This document shows positions 1 to 13,319 of a stretch of DNA of 25,137 bases, one piece after another. Made by a program: the position numbers and the translations under genes. The notes beneath the pieces were generated by a model that was not told the DNA's origin, did no database searches, and saw nothing but the letters and a program-made list of their open reading frames with translations. Numbering within the stretch: position 1 is the stretch's first letter; every line of letters starts with the position of its first letter. The stretch comes from Plantago elongata (Eukaryota; Streptophyta; Magnoliopsida; Lamiales; Plantaginaceae). The stretch covers positions 1 through 25,137 of the forward strand of contig JAYMSP010002280.1 in assembly GCA_036897095.1 (NCBI GenBank). The letters run 5' to 3'.

Positions 1-3563
<3,563 letters not shown>

Positions 3564-4269
3564 ACACCAATACAGAACCAAGATCATCAAAGATGTATTG
3601 TTAAATATTATAGAGGAATGAAGTCACATATACAGTCTCTCCAATTATATACTTACTCCCACAAGCATCTGCAAAGTGCAATAACCGTAATATACTTTAT
3701 AATAAAGTGAGATAATGAGTAGATTAGGAAGTGTAGATATATACATACCGTAAGTATTTATCTATGAGGATTTAAAATCAATCAAACGGAAAACATTCTG
3801 CATACCAACTTGAAAAATTAAATTGAAAAAACGACTAATATCCTAGAATAAGCACTGAGTTATGATATGCTTATTATATTAAAATAATAAAAATAAATCT
3901 AGCCTATACCTTATCTTTAAAATAAAATTTGGATATTATCATTCAAATATTCCATATAAAAGTATTATTAGGAACCAAGTGAAATTAAAACTTATGCAAA
4001 TTGATTCGCATGCTCTAAGTTAGACATAGAGAAATAAATTTGGGTATGCACTCGGCATAAAGTGTTTTAAATGGGGGAAATCAAAGGGGGTTTGTTTGTT
4101 TAAATGGGAGAATATGTGTTTTAATTGAGTTTTTAAATTTCACTTTTTTTTAAAATGTACAATTTAAAGAGAACAATAATTAAAATTAAAAAAATTAATT
4201 TTTTATTCCAGGGGCGTGTTCTCCACGGTCAAATGGATGGAAAATTGGACGAATTCGCGTTAGATCGGT
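3564..4269. other. AT-rich intergenic stretch, no gene recognised
   Basis: The pseudogene's missing 5' exons were looked for here on the minus strand and not found. The short reading frames are low-complexity and resemble no known protein. Confidence 0.5.
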
Positions 4270-4313
4270 CGAAATTGACATCTCCGTCAATTTTGACGGA
4301 GACGTCAATTTCG
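4270..4313. repeat. 44-bp near-perfect palindrome (21-bp arms, 2-nt loop)
   Basis: The left arm is CGAAATTGAC, A, TCTCCGTCAA (4270-4290). The loop is TT. The right arm is TTGACGGAGA, C, GTCAATTTCG (4293-4313). Only the A4280/C4303 pair is mismatched. It lies about 565 bp upstream of the DUF726 start codon. It could be a MITE core, a small-RNA hairpin or a cruciform; nothing here decides between them. Confidence 0.85.
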
Positions 4314-4326
4314 CTTAAGTTGTACC

Positions 4327-4453
4327 ATTTCGACTTTTGATACCTTTTGTTGATGCTGAACAATTTTTACTAACGAAGTATGGAAATTATACGACATGTG
4401 AATTTGGGGTATTAAAATTGTTCAGTGTCAATAAAATGTACCAAAAGTGAAAT
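4327..4453. repeat. Imperfect 42-bp inverted repeat, MITE-like
   Basis: The arms at 4327-4368 and 4413-4453 are reverse complements with a few mismatches. The best-conserved block is CTGAACAATTTT, paired with AAAATTGTTCAG. A further pair is ACTTTTGATACC against GTACCAAAAGT. About 44 bp lie between the arms. It begins 13 bp after the 44-bp palindrome, so the two may form one decayed non-autonomous element. No target duplication was recognised. Confidence 0.65.
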
Positions 4454-4877
4454 TTTAAATAGTTTATAGCTGATTCAAGATATGATCCTCCCCTCTCCTC
4501 CCATGGTGATTTTTTTTTTCTTTTTTTCCGAGAGATATGTAAGAAAGAGGAAACAGAATTGGGAGAATTATTAAGTGTCTTTTCGGATTACAAACTACTA
4601 GTAGACTAGTCTAGTACAGTACTACTAAAGTAACTAGACGAAAGGAAGAAAAAAAATTAACATTAAATTACAAAAACACCCCCATACGAACGACATCGTA
4701 GTCTGCTCCTGGTGTGACGACTCAACCGTCAAGAGCAAGAACGCAGAGAAATTCACCAAGCTTTGATCATCATAAATTCATCGAGATCACCTATTAACCA
4801 TTTCATTCAGGTGTGAATTAATTTGATGTGGTTGATTTCAGCGGAAGAAGAATACGAAAGAGCTAGAGAGAAAATCA
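4454..4877 (+). promoter_or_regulatory. Presumed promoter and 5' UTR region of the DUF726 gene
   Basis: No clear TATA box was found. The stretch has a T-rich run at 4509-4527 and a CTAGT-rich block around 4600-4620. An in-frame TGA at 4833-4835 closes the reading frame upstream of the start, which supports initiation at 4878. The transcription start cannot be placed. Confidence 0.3.
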
Positions 4878-7800
4878 ATGCCGCCTCCATCATCGCCACA
4901 ATCGGCGTCGATGCTGACGGCGACACATAAGTACGCGGCTGGAGCATTGTTCGCTTTGGCGCTACACCAGGCGCAGATCCACCAGACCAGTCCACTGGGC
5001 TTTCCCACCGATGACGATGATGACCAGCGGACCAGTAACACTAGCAGCTCCGATTCTGTCGCCGATGATCCTCAGCGTTGGGTTCACCCTTCTTCCGGAC
5101 TTCTACACCCTCTCTTCAAGTATTCCACTCACAACTCTCTTATATCTATATCCATTGACACCACTACAGAACTAGGAATTTATTCATTTCTCCAATAATT
5201 TCATTTTTATTGACTTGTATTGTTATTCTAGGTTTTTAGAAATTGATGGCAGAGCGTGGAGTGGACTGGAGGAGACCGCCGTCGCTACTCCGGCTAGTCA
5301 TCACATTGGAGCTGTTAGTTTTTCCTTGCTCTATTTATTTGCTCAAGTATTATTTGTTTGTTTGTTTGTTTGTTCTCCATCCTGTATTGATTCAGTTGGA
5401 TTTAGTTTAAAGGCTATGGAACTGATGAGGCACTGAGTAATTGAATGTGTTAGTTTGTAGAATTGACTTTTCAAAAGCTGCTCAACTTAATGAGCATAAA
5501 TTTGGTAGCTCATCATGACTACTTTGGGATTGGTTGTGGCCCTTGGGAGGAAATGGACGTTAGAACAACTTTTATGATCAGAACACTGTTTTATGTTCAT
5601 GTTAGCATCTTATGTTTAAAAATTGGGATATTAGTATGATTTATCTTATGCTTTTTAGTTTTTATTATACTTCAATGTAAACTATTTGATTATTAATTAT
5701 TGGGAGGTTTTTGTGGTTCGGACCTACTTTTGTGTGTCATCATTTGGAACATTATCATTATTCGTGCTGGCCTGAAAAGGTTATGGTGGTTCCTGATTGA
5801 CAAGGCTGCGAAATAGGATCTTAATGAGAATATTGTACTTGATTGGATCAGCTGTATATTTCAGTGTGTTGGTAGATGGTTTTATAGTAACTGGACTCTT
5901 TGTTTGTCCTCAGTTCCTAAGGTTACTTGCGGAGGAAAGTGGAACTGTATCTTCAGAATCCACTGATATGGAGAATGCTTTCGCGAATGGTGTGGATGCT
6001 ATGGCTTCGAGTATGGAAACAAGTGCTGCTGATTATGAGTCCAAAAAGGAAAAGCAACGTGAATATGAGCTTGCCTGTAGGGAGAAGTTTTCAGCCCCTG
6101 AGACAAATTCAGAGTCAAAACCTGAAGATGAAATTATTTTGCCTGAAAATTTTGCAACCCCTGAGACAAATTCAGAGTGTAGACGCGAGGACAAGTTTAT
6201 TATGTCTGATGACAGTAAGCAGCAAACAAATAGTAATATATCTACTGATGAGCTATCCCTCCGACAATCTATCTGCGAATCTGATGGAAAAGCTTTAGAA
6301 GAGGTAAACATGCTTAGTTACTCGAGGAAAGTGAAAGTTCTTTATGAGCTTCTTTCCGCTTGTCTAGCAAATAAAACAGAAGACAGCAAGAAAACTATCA
6401 AGCGTAGAAAGGGATATGACGCTAGACATCGTGTTGCATTGAGGTTGATAGCGACCTGGTTCGATATCAAGTGGATAAAGATGGTATGCTTAACTTTCGA
6501 ATTCTTTTAAATGTCTGAGTTGTTTAGTTCATGCCTCACAAGTCATGCATATATTCTTGGTTTCTACTGGTGAGAGTTTGTTTAATTAGAATCTATGTGG
6601 GTCTTGCTATCTGCTTGACCAGTGTCTCGATGAATGAACATTACATGCCCGTCTTATTGATGTCATCAAACAATGCCCTTTGTGCAGGAAGCCATTGAAA
6701 CCATTGTTGCTTGTTCGGCGATGGCTCTTCTAAAGGAGGAGGAATCAAAAGGAGAAGCTCAGTCTCCTAAGAGCTCATGGGCTAAGTGGAAACGTGGAGG
6801 TATCATTGGAGCAGCTGCAGTAACTGGAGGAGCCTTGATGGCAATTACTGGAGGTACTTTAACTTCTGTCATTTTACATATATGCCTAAAGACTATAAAC
6901 AAGCAAGTTTATCGAACAGTGTATACATATATATATTTTTTTGCTTCTGGGTCATATTTTGTTTACATCTGAATAGGTTTAGCTGCTCCAGCAATTGCTG
7001 CCGGATTTGGTGCTTTAGCACCTACATTAGGGACCATCATACCTGTGATTGGAGCAAGTGGCTTTGCTGCTGTTGCCACTGCTGCTGGCAGTGTTGCTGG
7101 TTCTGTTGCAGTCGCCGCGTCCTTTGGTGGTATGTATAAGACGTGGATTCTCGCGTACACATTCTAGGCATACATTTAAGGGTATAGGTGTTGCTGATGC
7201 TCTGTATGTAGTATTTTGCTGCTCCAAATTAATAATCCGAGGCTCCGAGCCATATTATGATGAATATGTTGGATTTTCTGTCTTCTGTTGTTTGCTTTTA
7301 GCCAAGGGGACCTTACTCAACATATTATGATGAATATGTTGGTTCATTGGACATTTCGTCAGTGTTGACTATGGTCCCTCAAAAGACTTCTGTTTCTTGT
7401 TTTCTTCCGGGTTTCTCTCTGTGAGCCTTGCTTCTATACAAATTCTTTGAAACGGGATTAACTAGAGTTCTTTTTTGCTTGACCCAGCTGCTGGAGCTGG
7501 ACTAACAGGGAGCAAAGTGGCTCGGAGAATTGGTGAGGTTGATGAATTTGAATTCAAAGCTGTCGGAGAAAACCATAACCAAGGGGTGAGTTCTTTAACA
7601 AAGAAAAAGCCAAAGAGGTTGAATGAAAATGACTTTGCACATCATAATATTTTTTCTTCTGTTTGTCAATAGTAATGGGATTAAGACTCGTTTAATGAAA
7701 TAATCTAACATGTTTTTGTGCAGAATTATCATTAGTGTGAGGAATTAGCAATCTGTAAGGGACTAATTTAAGCATGGCAATGTGATCTTGTCCTCATTAT

Positions 7801-10800
7801 GATTTTTCTTGCAGAGGCTAGGAGTTGAGATCTTGGTAGCTGGATTCGTTTTTGAGGAAGAAGACTTTGTAAGACCTTGGGAAGGACACCATAATAACTT
7901 GGAAAGGTAGACCCTCATTCCAGTTTCCTGTTTGTAAAATTAATAAAGTACTAACAGTTTGGAACGGCCTTATAACTAAAAATTGACTAGCAATAGTTCA
8001 AGTGGATCAGATCACCTGTCCCACCCATGGACCAGAAGTATGTATGTTTGGTAATATACCAACAAGGGTGAGTAGTTGGGGGGAGTAGTGGTGGTACATC
8101 CGCCCATGGATTGTCTATAGATGTTGTTCAGGACATTATTGGCTGTGCATGTGTCTGGATACCTTTCTTAAGCAAAGTCTATTGGAACCAGCAATAATAT
8201 TCTCAGCAGATGGTACTTCTGACAAGGAGACATTTTCTTTCTTTTCTACGGAGTAATTTTATTGGTGGATCATGATGGAGTAAATAAATTTGTTGTCTGT
8301 TAAGTTGTACTGCCTACTCAGTAAACATTTACTCATTATGATATTTGAAACTCTGTTGCCTCATTATTTTACTAAAAGTGATGGTCTCGTTTATCAAGTG
8401 TCTGTTACTTGGTATCAGAAGTTAATGATTATTTCTTTAGTTATGCACTGCAGTGGGAGTCCAAGAATTTAATTGCTGTGAGCACTGCCATTCAAGACTG
8501 GCTAACTTCAAGTAATGGATTTTTTAAAATCTTGCAGCTAAAATATTCTGCAATCAGCCAAGTCCAGTCAAGATTATATATCTTCACTTCTTACTGCAGA
8601 TATTGCCCTGCAAATGATGAAACATGGTGCCATGATGACAGTACTAAGTGGTCTTGTGGCTGCGCTGGCCTGGCCGGCAACATTACTTGCTCTGACTGAT
8701 TTTATAGACAGTAAATGGACAATCGCCCTTGACAGGTTTCCTCTCTCTCTTGATTGACATAGTGTTACTTTCAATTTTTAAGGAAAAATATTATGCCCAT
8801 TCAGAGGAGGAAAAAATCGTATACAATTTTGATATTTCAGTATGAAATAGCGGGTATAATTAGGAAATGGTGTCTTTTGTGTTGTGCTTTTTATCCTTAA
8901 TTCTTATTATCATATCAAACTTCAAAGTAATACAAGTTCAGGAATAGTTGTCACTCAAAGTTTTGTGTAAACCAATTTTCCTGTTGAGGGTGGATTTGGG
9001 TTGGTTTCTCATTTACATCCAACATTTTGGCATATTGAGGTGAGTCATTCGCCGGTGCGTTTATGTATTTTGTGTGATTGATTAATACATTGGGATAAAC
9101 TTTTATCCTCCTCTGTAGTATGAAAATTATCTTTCCTTTTCTACCATTTGTATTAGTTTTATCAGTAAGAAGAAAAAATAAGTTAAAGTGCCTGTTTTCT
9201 TGTGCAGATCTGATAAGGCTGGAAAACTACTTGCAGAAGTGCTATTGAGTGGCGTGCAAGGGCAAAGGTAGCAAACTAAATAAAGAAACTTGAGACAATG
9301 TTGGACCGTTTCAGCTAAGGAAGTTCGGAGATTTTTTCATTTTTTTTTTATTGTGGAACCAAGAGATCACTTCTTATTATCCAGAAACCACGAAAGTACA
9401 AACCGATCCACCAAGTGGATCCAGGCAACAATCAGAAAAAAAGAAACTGAACCACACGTCTAACTATGCTAACAAGCAATTACAAGCATGAACAAGCTGC
9501 TTATACATCCTACTCCTGGCAATACTATTTGAATGATCTGCCCAACAATAGAGAATTTTTTCTCGATTCTTATATTTAATTGTCCATGAACTTTGCAGGC
9601 CGGTGACACTTGTGGGTTTCTCTCTTGGAGCACGAGTTATTTTCAAGTGTCTTCAGATTTTGGCGGAAAATGAAGCTAATGGTAAACATTATTGCACTCA
9701 GTATAGAATGTTTGGGAGGTATCAAATATTTGAATGGATCAGTCATTGAGTTAATGATGTGCTGTGACTTGTGACGTCTAAAGTTTCTCTTGCATTGACA
9801 ATTGACAATGTCTCACCTGTTGCCAGTTAAATTTATTGAAGCTGTACAACATCTCAATTCTGTGCCTGTACATTTAGTTCATATTGTTTGTAGTTTTTAC
9901 ATTCAAACGTCTATGCGTTACTAGCAGCCTTTCAATCAGTTTCATCTATATGATATCTGGGGACATATTCATTTTACTGTAATATGCTCTTATACCCAAT
10001 TCTCTCTCTGTTTTTTTAAATCCATGGCTAGCTGGGATCATTGAAAGGGTTGTTCTCCTTGGGGCTCCGATAGCTATTAAGGACATGAACTGGGAAGCTA
10101 CTCGGAAGGTAGTTCTCTCACCTTTTTCTTGCTTCAATTTTGCTTAGGTTGAAGTTGGCGGAGCACCTCTATTAGTTCGCCATCAGGTCTGATCAACTGG
10201 TATTCTGCAGGTGGTGTCGGGTAGATATGTGAATGCGTTCTCTACAAGCGATTGGATGCTTGGAATTGCATTTCGTGCCAGGTATGCAGATCATAAAGTC
10301 GCATTGAACAACTTTTGATTTTTATATCACAGTTATACTTTTTCTTTTTTGAAACGGCTAAAGGGTGACTCGAACTCCCGGTCTATTGGTTGGATTTGAA
10401 GCGTCTTTGTGATCACAGTTATACTTATGTGCATAGATATTCTGCTTTTAATTGTCGTGAGACAAAATGGATTTATCTTTTCATATTCTCTCATAATTTC
10501 ATCTTGATCCTTATTCTGACACATTCTTTTTTTGTTTTGCTTGGACTGGACAGTCTTCTCACCCAAGGATTGGCTGGAATCCAACCGGTTGACGTGCCTG
10601 GCATTGAAAATGTAAGTTTTACCTCCAACATTGCTTTTTCTGTGTGGTCCTTTCATTTTCTTCAACTTCAGAATTGTCTTGTGAAGCACATTTAATAGCA
10701 TAATAGTAAACACTACATCTGTAGTTTCCAGAAGATATCAAGCACCTCCCTACAAGTTTGTAGTTGCATCCCCATATATAGCACCCCAAGAATTTTGCAG

Positions 10801-11069
10801 TGTGTTGCAGTTTATGTGAATTTCTTAACAGGTTGGAGAAAACCTTGTACTCACCTCGATTTAAGATGTAGCAGCAAACTGCAATGGTCTTGCTTGTTTC
10901 CAAATTTTATGGCTTGACTGATTCCCACTTATTGTCGATTGAACAGGTAGATGTAACGGAAGTCATTGACGGTCACTCCTCTTATCTGTTTCGCACCCAG
11001 CAGATCCTGGAACAGCTTGAGCTGGATACTTATTATCCTGTTTATAATCGAAAGGTTACCCAGCTATAG
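4878..11069 (+). CDS. DUF726 / TMCO4-type membrane alpha/beta-hydrolase, 15 exons, 693 aa
   Basis: Exons: 4878-5119, 5232-5313, 5914-6483, 6688-6853, 6977-7129, 7488-7585, 7815-7906, 8441-8511, 8600-8735, 9208-9267, 9599-9681, 10032-10108, 10211-10281, 10554-10611, 10947-11069. All introns are GT-AG and phases match throughout (2082 nt). The plant family signature YAAGALFALALHQAQIHQ is at residues 19-36. A charged Ser/Glu-rich region follows. A Gly/Ala-rich hydrophobic block (about 335-412) is the predicted membrane hairpin. A C-terminal hydrolase fold has nucleophile elbow GFSLGAR (Ser565), VVLLGAP (591-597), candidate Asp624 in STSDW and candidate His663 in DGHSSY. The length fits Arabidopsis At4g36210-like proteins; relatives are animal TMCO4 and yeast Mil1. 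The family is conserved but its substrate is unknown; lipase or esterase activity is inference. The gene looks intact. The start is the first ATG after an in-frame stop. Confidence 0.93.
5352..5374. repeat. (TTTG)n microsatellite in intron 2
   Basis: About five consecutive TTTG units lie shortly after the donor of intron 2 of the DUF726 gene. It is not expected to affect the product. Confidence 0.85.
6095..6178 (+). repeat. In-frame internal duplication in exon 3 of the DUF726 gene
   Basis: A 21-bp segment encoding PETNSE is repeated exactly at 6095-6115 and 6158-6178, an offset of 63 bp (21 codons). Flanking codons are also similar (EKFSA before the first copy, ENFAT before the second). This is a recent duplication inside the acidic, probably disordered linker before the membrane block. 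Confidence 0.85.
9340..9550 (-). mobile_element. Possible 3' tail of a LINE, antisense in intron 10
   Basis: On the minus strand this AT-moderate block ends in TTCCACAATAAAAAAAAA-type sequence. That resembles the poly(A) end of a truncated plant LINE. Similar flanks (GAGATTTTTTC at 9328-9338 and GAGAATTTTTTCTC at 9551-9564) could be a diverged target duplication. There is no coding match, so the call rests on the tail and flanks. Confidence 0.35.
10341..10411 (-). mobile_element. Truncated tRNA-derived SINE in intron 13
   Basis: A 71-bp insert is bounded by a perfect 15-bp direct repeat, ATCACAGTTATACTT (10326-10340 and 10412-10426). On the minus strand it contains GGGAGTTCGAGTCACC, close to the tRNA B-box consensus GGTTCGANTCC, and ends in an A-rich tail (CAAAAAAGAAAAA). 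No A box is present, so the copy is 5'-truncated. Target duplication, B box and tail together support a SINE inserted by target-primed reverse transcription. It sits between exons 13 and 14 and leaves the splice sites untouched. Confidence 0.75.
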
Positions 11070-11540
11070 TTTCATATGCACTATTCTCCCGCTGTTTGAC
11101 GTCGACTGCATGACCAGTCAAGTGAGTCCTAGCTGCTCTTTGAAAGCAAAGGAAATGCAGAAATGACCGGATGCATGAATCATGATCATGACAAAAGTCT
11201 GGCTGATTTATGCATGGGTTCAGTATCCTGGCAAAAGCTTCTTGTTGCTTTTCACATTCTCAGGGTTTCTTATTTGCTTGTCCTAAATGCAGAATAGAGC
11301 TCATAATACATGAAGGATTGAAAAGGACTAGTTTATACTGTAAAGCTGGAGAGGGAAGAATAACATGTTTTGTATACAAGTAGTATGATATGCTTTCTTG
11401 CTTAATTCAGTTAGGAGTTATTTAAGCATGTCTTTGTGTGTATATGACTGAGAATTGAGATGTAGCCTGAAGTAACAGTGACATGTATTTTATGTATATG
11501 CCTGAGATGCAGTCGTAGGTAACAAATGACATGTATTTGA
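11070..11540 (+). other. 3' flank / probable 3' UTR of the DUF726 gene with 47-bp duplication
   Basis: No canonical AATAAA was located. A tandem duplication with 47-bp period starts at 11457 and 11504. Both units begin GAGATG and share TGACATGTATTT near their ends. The poly(A) site cannot be placed. Confidence 0.45.
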
Positions 11541-11823
11541 CACGATCCATCTCCCGGGTTTCGGGCATCAATTTAATGGGGATTATTGCATCCTACACGG
11601 ATGGCAAATTCTATAAAGCCCAAAAATTTTATTGGTGAACGGTCGATCGGGAGCCTTACCTGTAATCGGCTGAGACCTGACAATCGGTCTTGCTTGGCAA
11701 TTATAATTTCCTTTTCGAGTGATATATTAACCGCACATACCAATACATACAGTTTTCTTGCAATTTTATCCATTTGTCGCACACCTGCATGCTTTTCTAA
11801 TAGGCCAATCATTTAGGGGCTAT
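11541..11823. other. Intergenic stretch, no gene recognised
   Basis: The sequence beginning TGACACGATCC at 11537 has a CCCGGGTTTCGGGCATC segment reminiscent of LTR termini. A matching end was not found, so no element is called. The open frames on both strands here resemble no protein. Confidence 0.4.
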
Positions 11824-11826
11824 TTA

Positions 11827-11972
11827 GGGACTGTTTGAATGGACATTTGGATGGATTTTGGTGAAAATTGTGTTTGGATGGACATTTGAGTGGGGTATTT
11901 TAAGTGTATTTTAGGTCAAATCACTGTTCATCGAGTCAAATGGGATATTCAAATCTCCATCCAAACACCCCC
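11827..11972. mobile_element. MITE copy 1 (146 bp, TTA target duplication, PIF/Harbinger-like)
   Basis: The termini are inverted: GGGACTGTTTGAATGGACAT at the left pairs with the reverse complement of the right end, GGGGGTGTTTGGATGGAGAT. TTA flanks both sides (11824-11826, 11973-11975), the 3-bp target typical of Tourist/Harbinger elements. A second, inverted copy lies at 17660-17811; the two share a 17-bp exact block, CCATTTGACTCGATGAA, in the reverse complement of this copy. There is no coding capacity. Confidence 0.8.
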
Positions 11973-11975
11973 TTA

Positions 11976-12588
11976 GATTGTTCCACATCAAATCATTAGC
12001 GGGGCAGGCACGCCGCATGAAGAGACGACGCGCCTAACGGTGTGCCACGCCGTCTGTGGCAGCAGCCACGTGTCGTTCCCTTTGGAGTTTTATTTTCTTT
12101 TTACTTTTTTATATTTTGTCCAATTTCAAACGCGAATAACTCAAAAAATATAAATGTAAAAAATTATATAAAAATTACCAACGGATTCGTTTCTTCGAGA
12201 TCTACGAATAGAGACCACTCTCGATTATTTTTGGATTATTCCATCTCGAACTCATTTTCTCTCTCAATTAAACTTAAAATTATAAAACAATCTCTAATAA
12301 TTCAATTTTATTACTTTCGACTTTTAAACACTATTATAATATATTAAATATGTTTTTAGCAAAATAAAAAAGATATATATTTTTTTAATTTTAAACCTTA
12401 ATAAATTATAAAATGACTTGAAAAAATATAATTTCATTAATTTCAACATCTAAGCACTCTTATAATATGAATAATATGTAAATAAAAATTAAAAAAATTA
12501 AAAAGTTTCATGATGTGGCGATGACGCGTCACCAGTGCAGCAAAAACGACGACGGCGCGTTGTCGCGCCGTCACCATTGGAGATGGTC
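11976..12588. mobile_element. Non-autonomous DNA element, about 613 bp, TTA-flanked
   Basis: The right end, CCATTGGAGATGGTC followed by TTA (12589-12591), is a recurrent terminus of plant Harbinger-like MITEs. The left end is degenerate but starts directly after the TTA at 11973-11975. Subterminal regions match in inverted orientation: GACGACGCGCC near 12024 against GGCGCGTTGTCG near 12554, plus related GC-rich motifs around CAGCAGCCACGTG. The GC-rich ends contrast with an AT-rich centre. No transposase is encoded. Confidence 0.5.
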
Positions 12589-12737
12589 TTAACTCTGAGT
12601 GTTTAAAATAGAAAATGAATTGGACTAAATTATAATTTACAAGTTTTATTTTGTTACACACTGAACTCAAAAATTTTATATATGACCTTACTCACTCAAA
12701 TAATTTTCCATGACTTTATAACACTACAAAACAACCC

Positions 12738-13011
12738 CCACCATCTTCCACCAACTCCAACCACCACCTCCAACCACCATTCTCACCACCTTCTTCCTCC
12801 ATCATTCATAATCTTCATGAAAAAAGCTTCGATTGAGCTTCCACCATACCGGGAGCTGAGGTTACCGGAGCTGTTTTACAGCTAAAACAGCTCCAAATCT
12901 GGAGCTGAAACAACCCCGATCTCAGAGCTTGGCAGCTCTAATCGGAGATTTTTTCCGGATTGGTGGTGGGAATGGTGGTTTGATGGAGTGGTGTGTTGAG
13001 GGAGATGGTGG
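12738..13011. repeat. Fold-back structure: CCACC-rich arms around a palindromic core
   Basis: The left arm (12738-12790, CCACCATCTTCC... to CCATTCTCACCACC) matches the reverse complement of the right arm (12962-13011) with moderate divergence. The loop contains a perfect 12-bp inverted repeat, GGAGCTGTTTTA / TAAAACAGCTCC (12867-12878 and 12883-12894), and further GGAGCTG copies. This suggests a fold-back or MITE-type element; its outer ends are not defined. Confidence 0.5.
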
Positions 13012-13319
13012 TTGGATGTGTTGGGAAAGAAGATGGAAGAAGGGTTCAAATGTTAATTTGTAAGACTTTTGGGTCTTCATTTATAAGAATTATAACTTTT
13101 ATGAGCTAATAATGCAATAAGTTGAGTAAATTTATTTTTTTTGAATTATAAAGAAAAGATAAAATAGGTGAAAAAGTTGACTTTTGGGTTTGATTGTAAT
13201 TCTCAAATTCGTGTAGTGTAAAATTGTGGACGAATCTGTAATAATTTGAAATCGGGCTACTAAAGTGACAAATGGGCAAATTTAAGCGATACTTTTTGTA
13301 ATTTTCCATTAATTTATGT

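Noticed and set aside
4155..4340. 61-codon plus-strand frame
   Set aside because: It crosses the 44-bp palindrome and low-complexity sequence, and shows no protein-like pattern.
4811..4840. Possible 5' UTR intron (CAG/GTGTGA to TTTCAG)
   Set aside because: At about 30 bp it is too short for a plant intron.
10366..10386. A tRNA gene suggested by the B-box-like sequence
   Set aside because: There is no acceptor stem, anticodon arm or A box; the flanking duplication and A-rich tail fit a SINE fragment.
10333..10903. Minus-strand frames of 126 and 94 codons
   Set aside because: They lie opposite introns and exons 14-15 of the DUF726 gene, include the SINE insert, and have no recognisable protein features.
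11537..11816. Solo LTR starting TGACACGATCC
   Set aside because: There was no matching CA end or target duplication, and the resemblance of one end alone is too weak.
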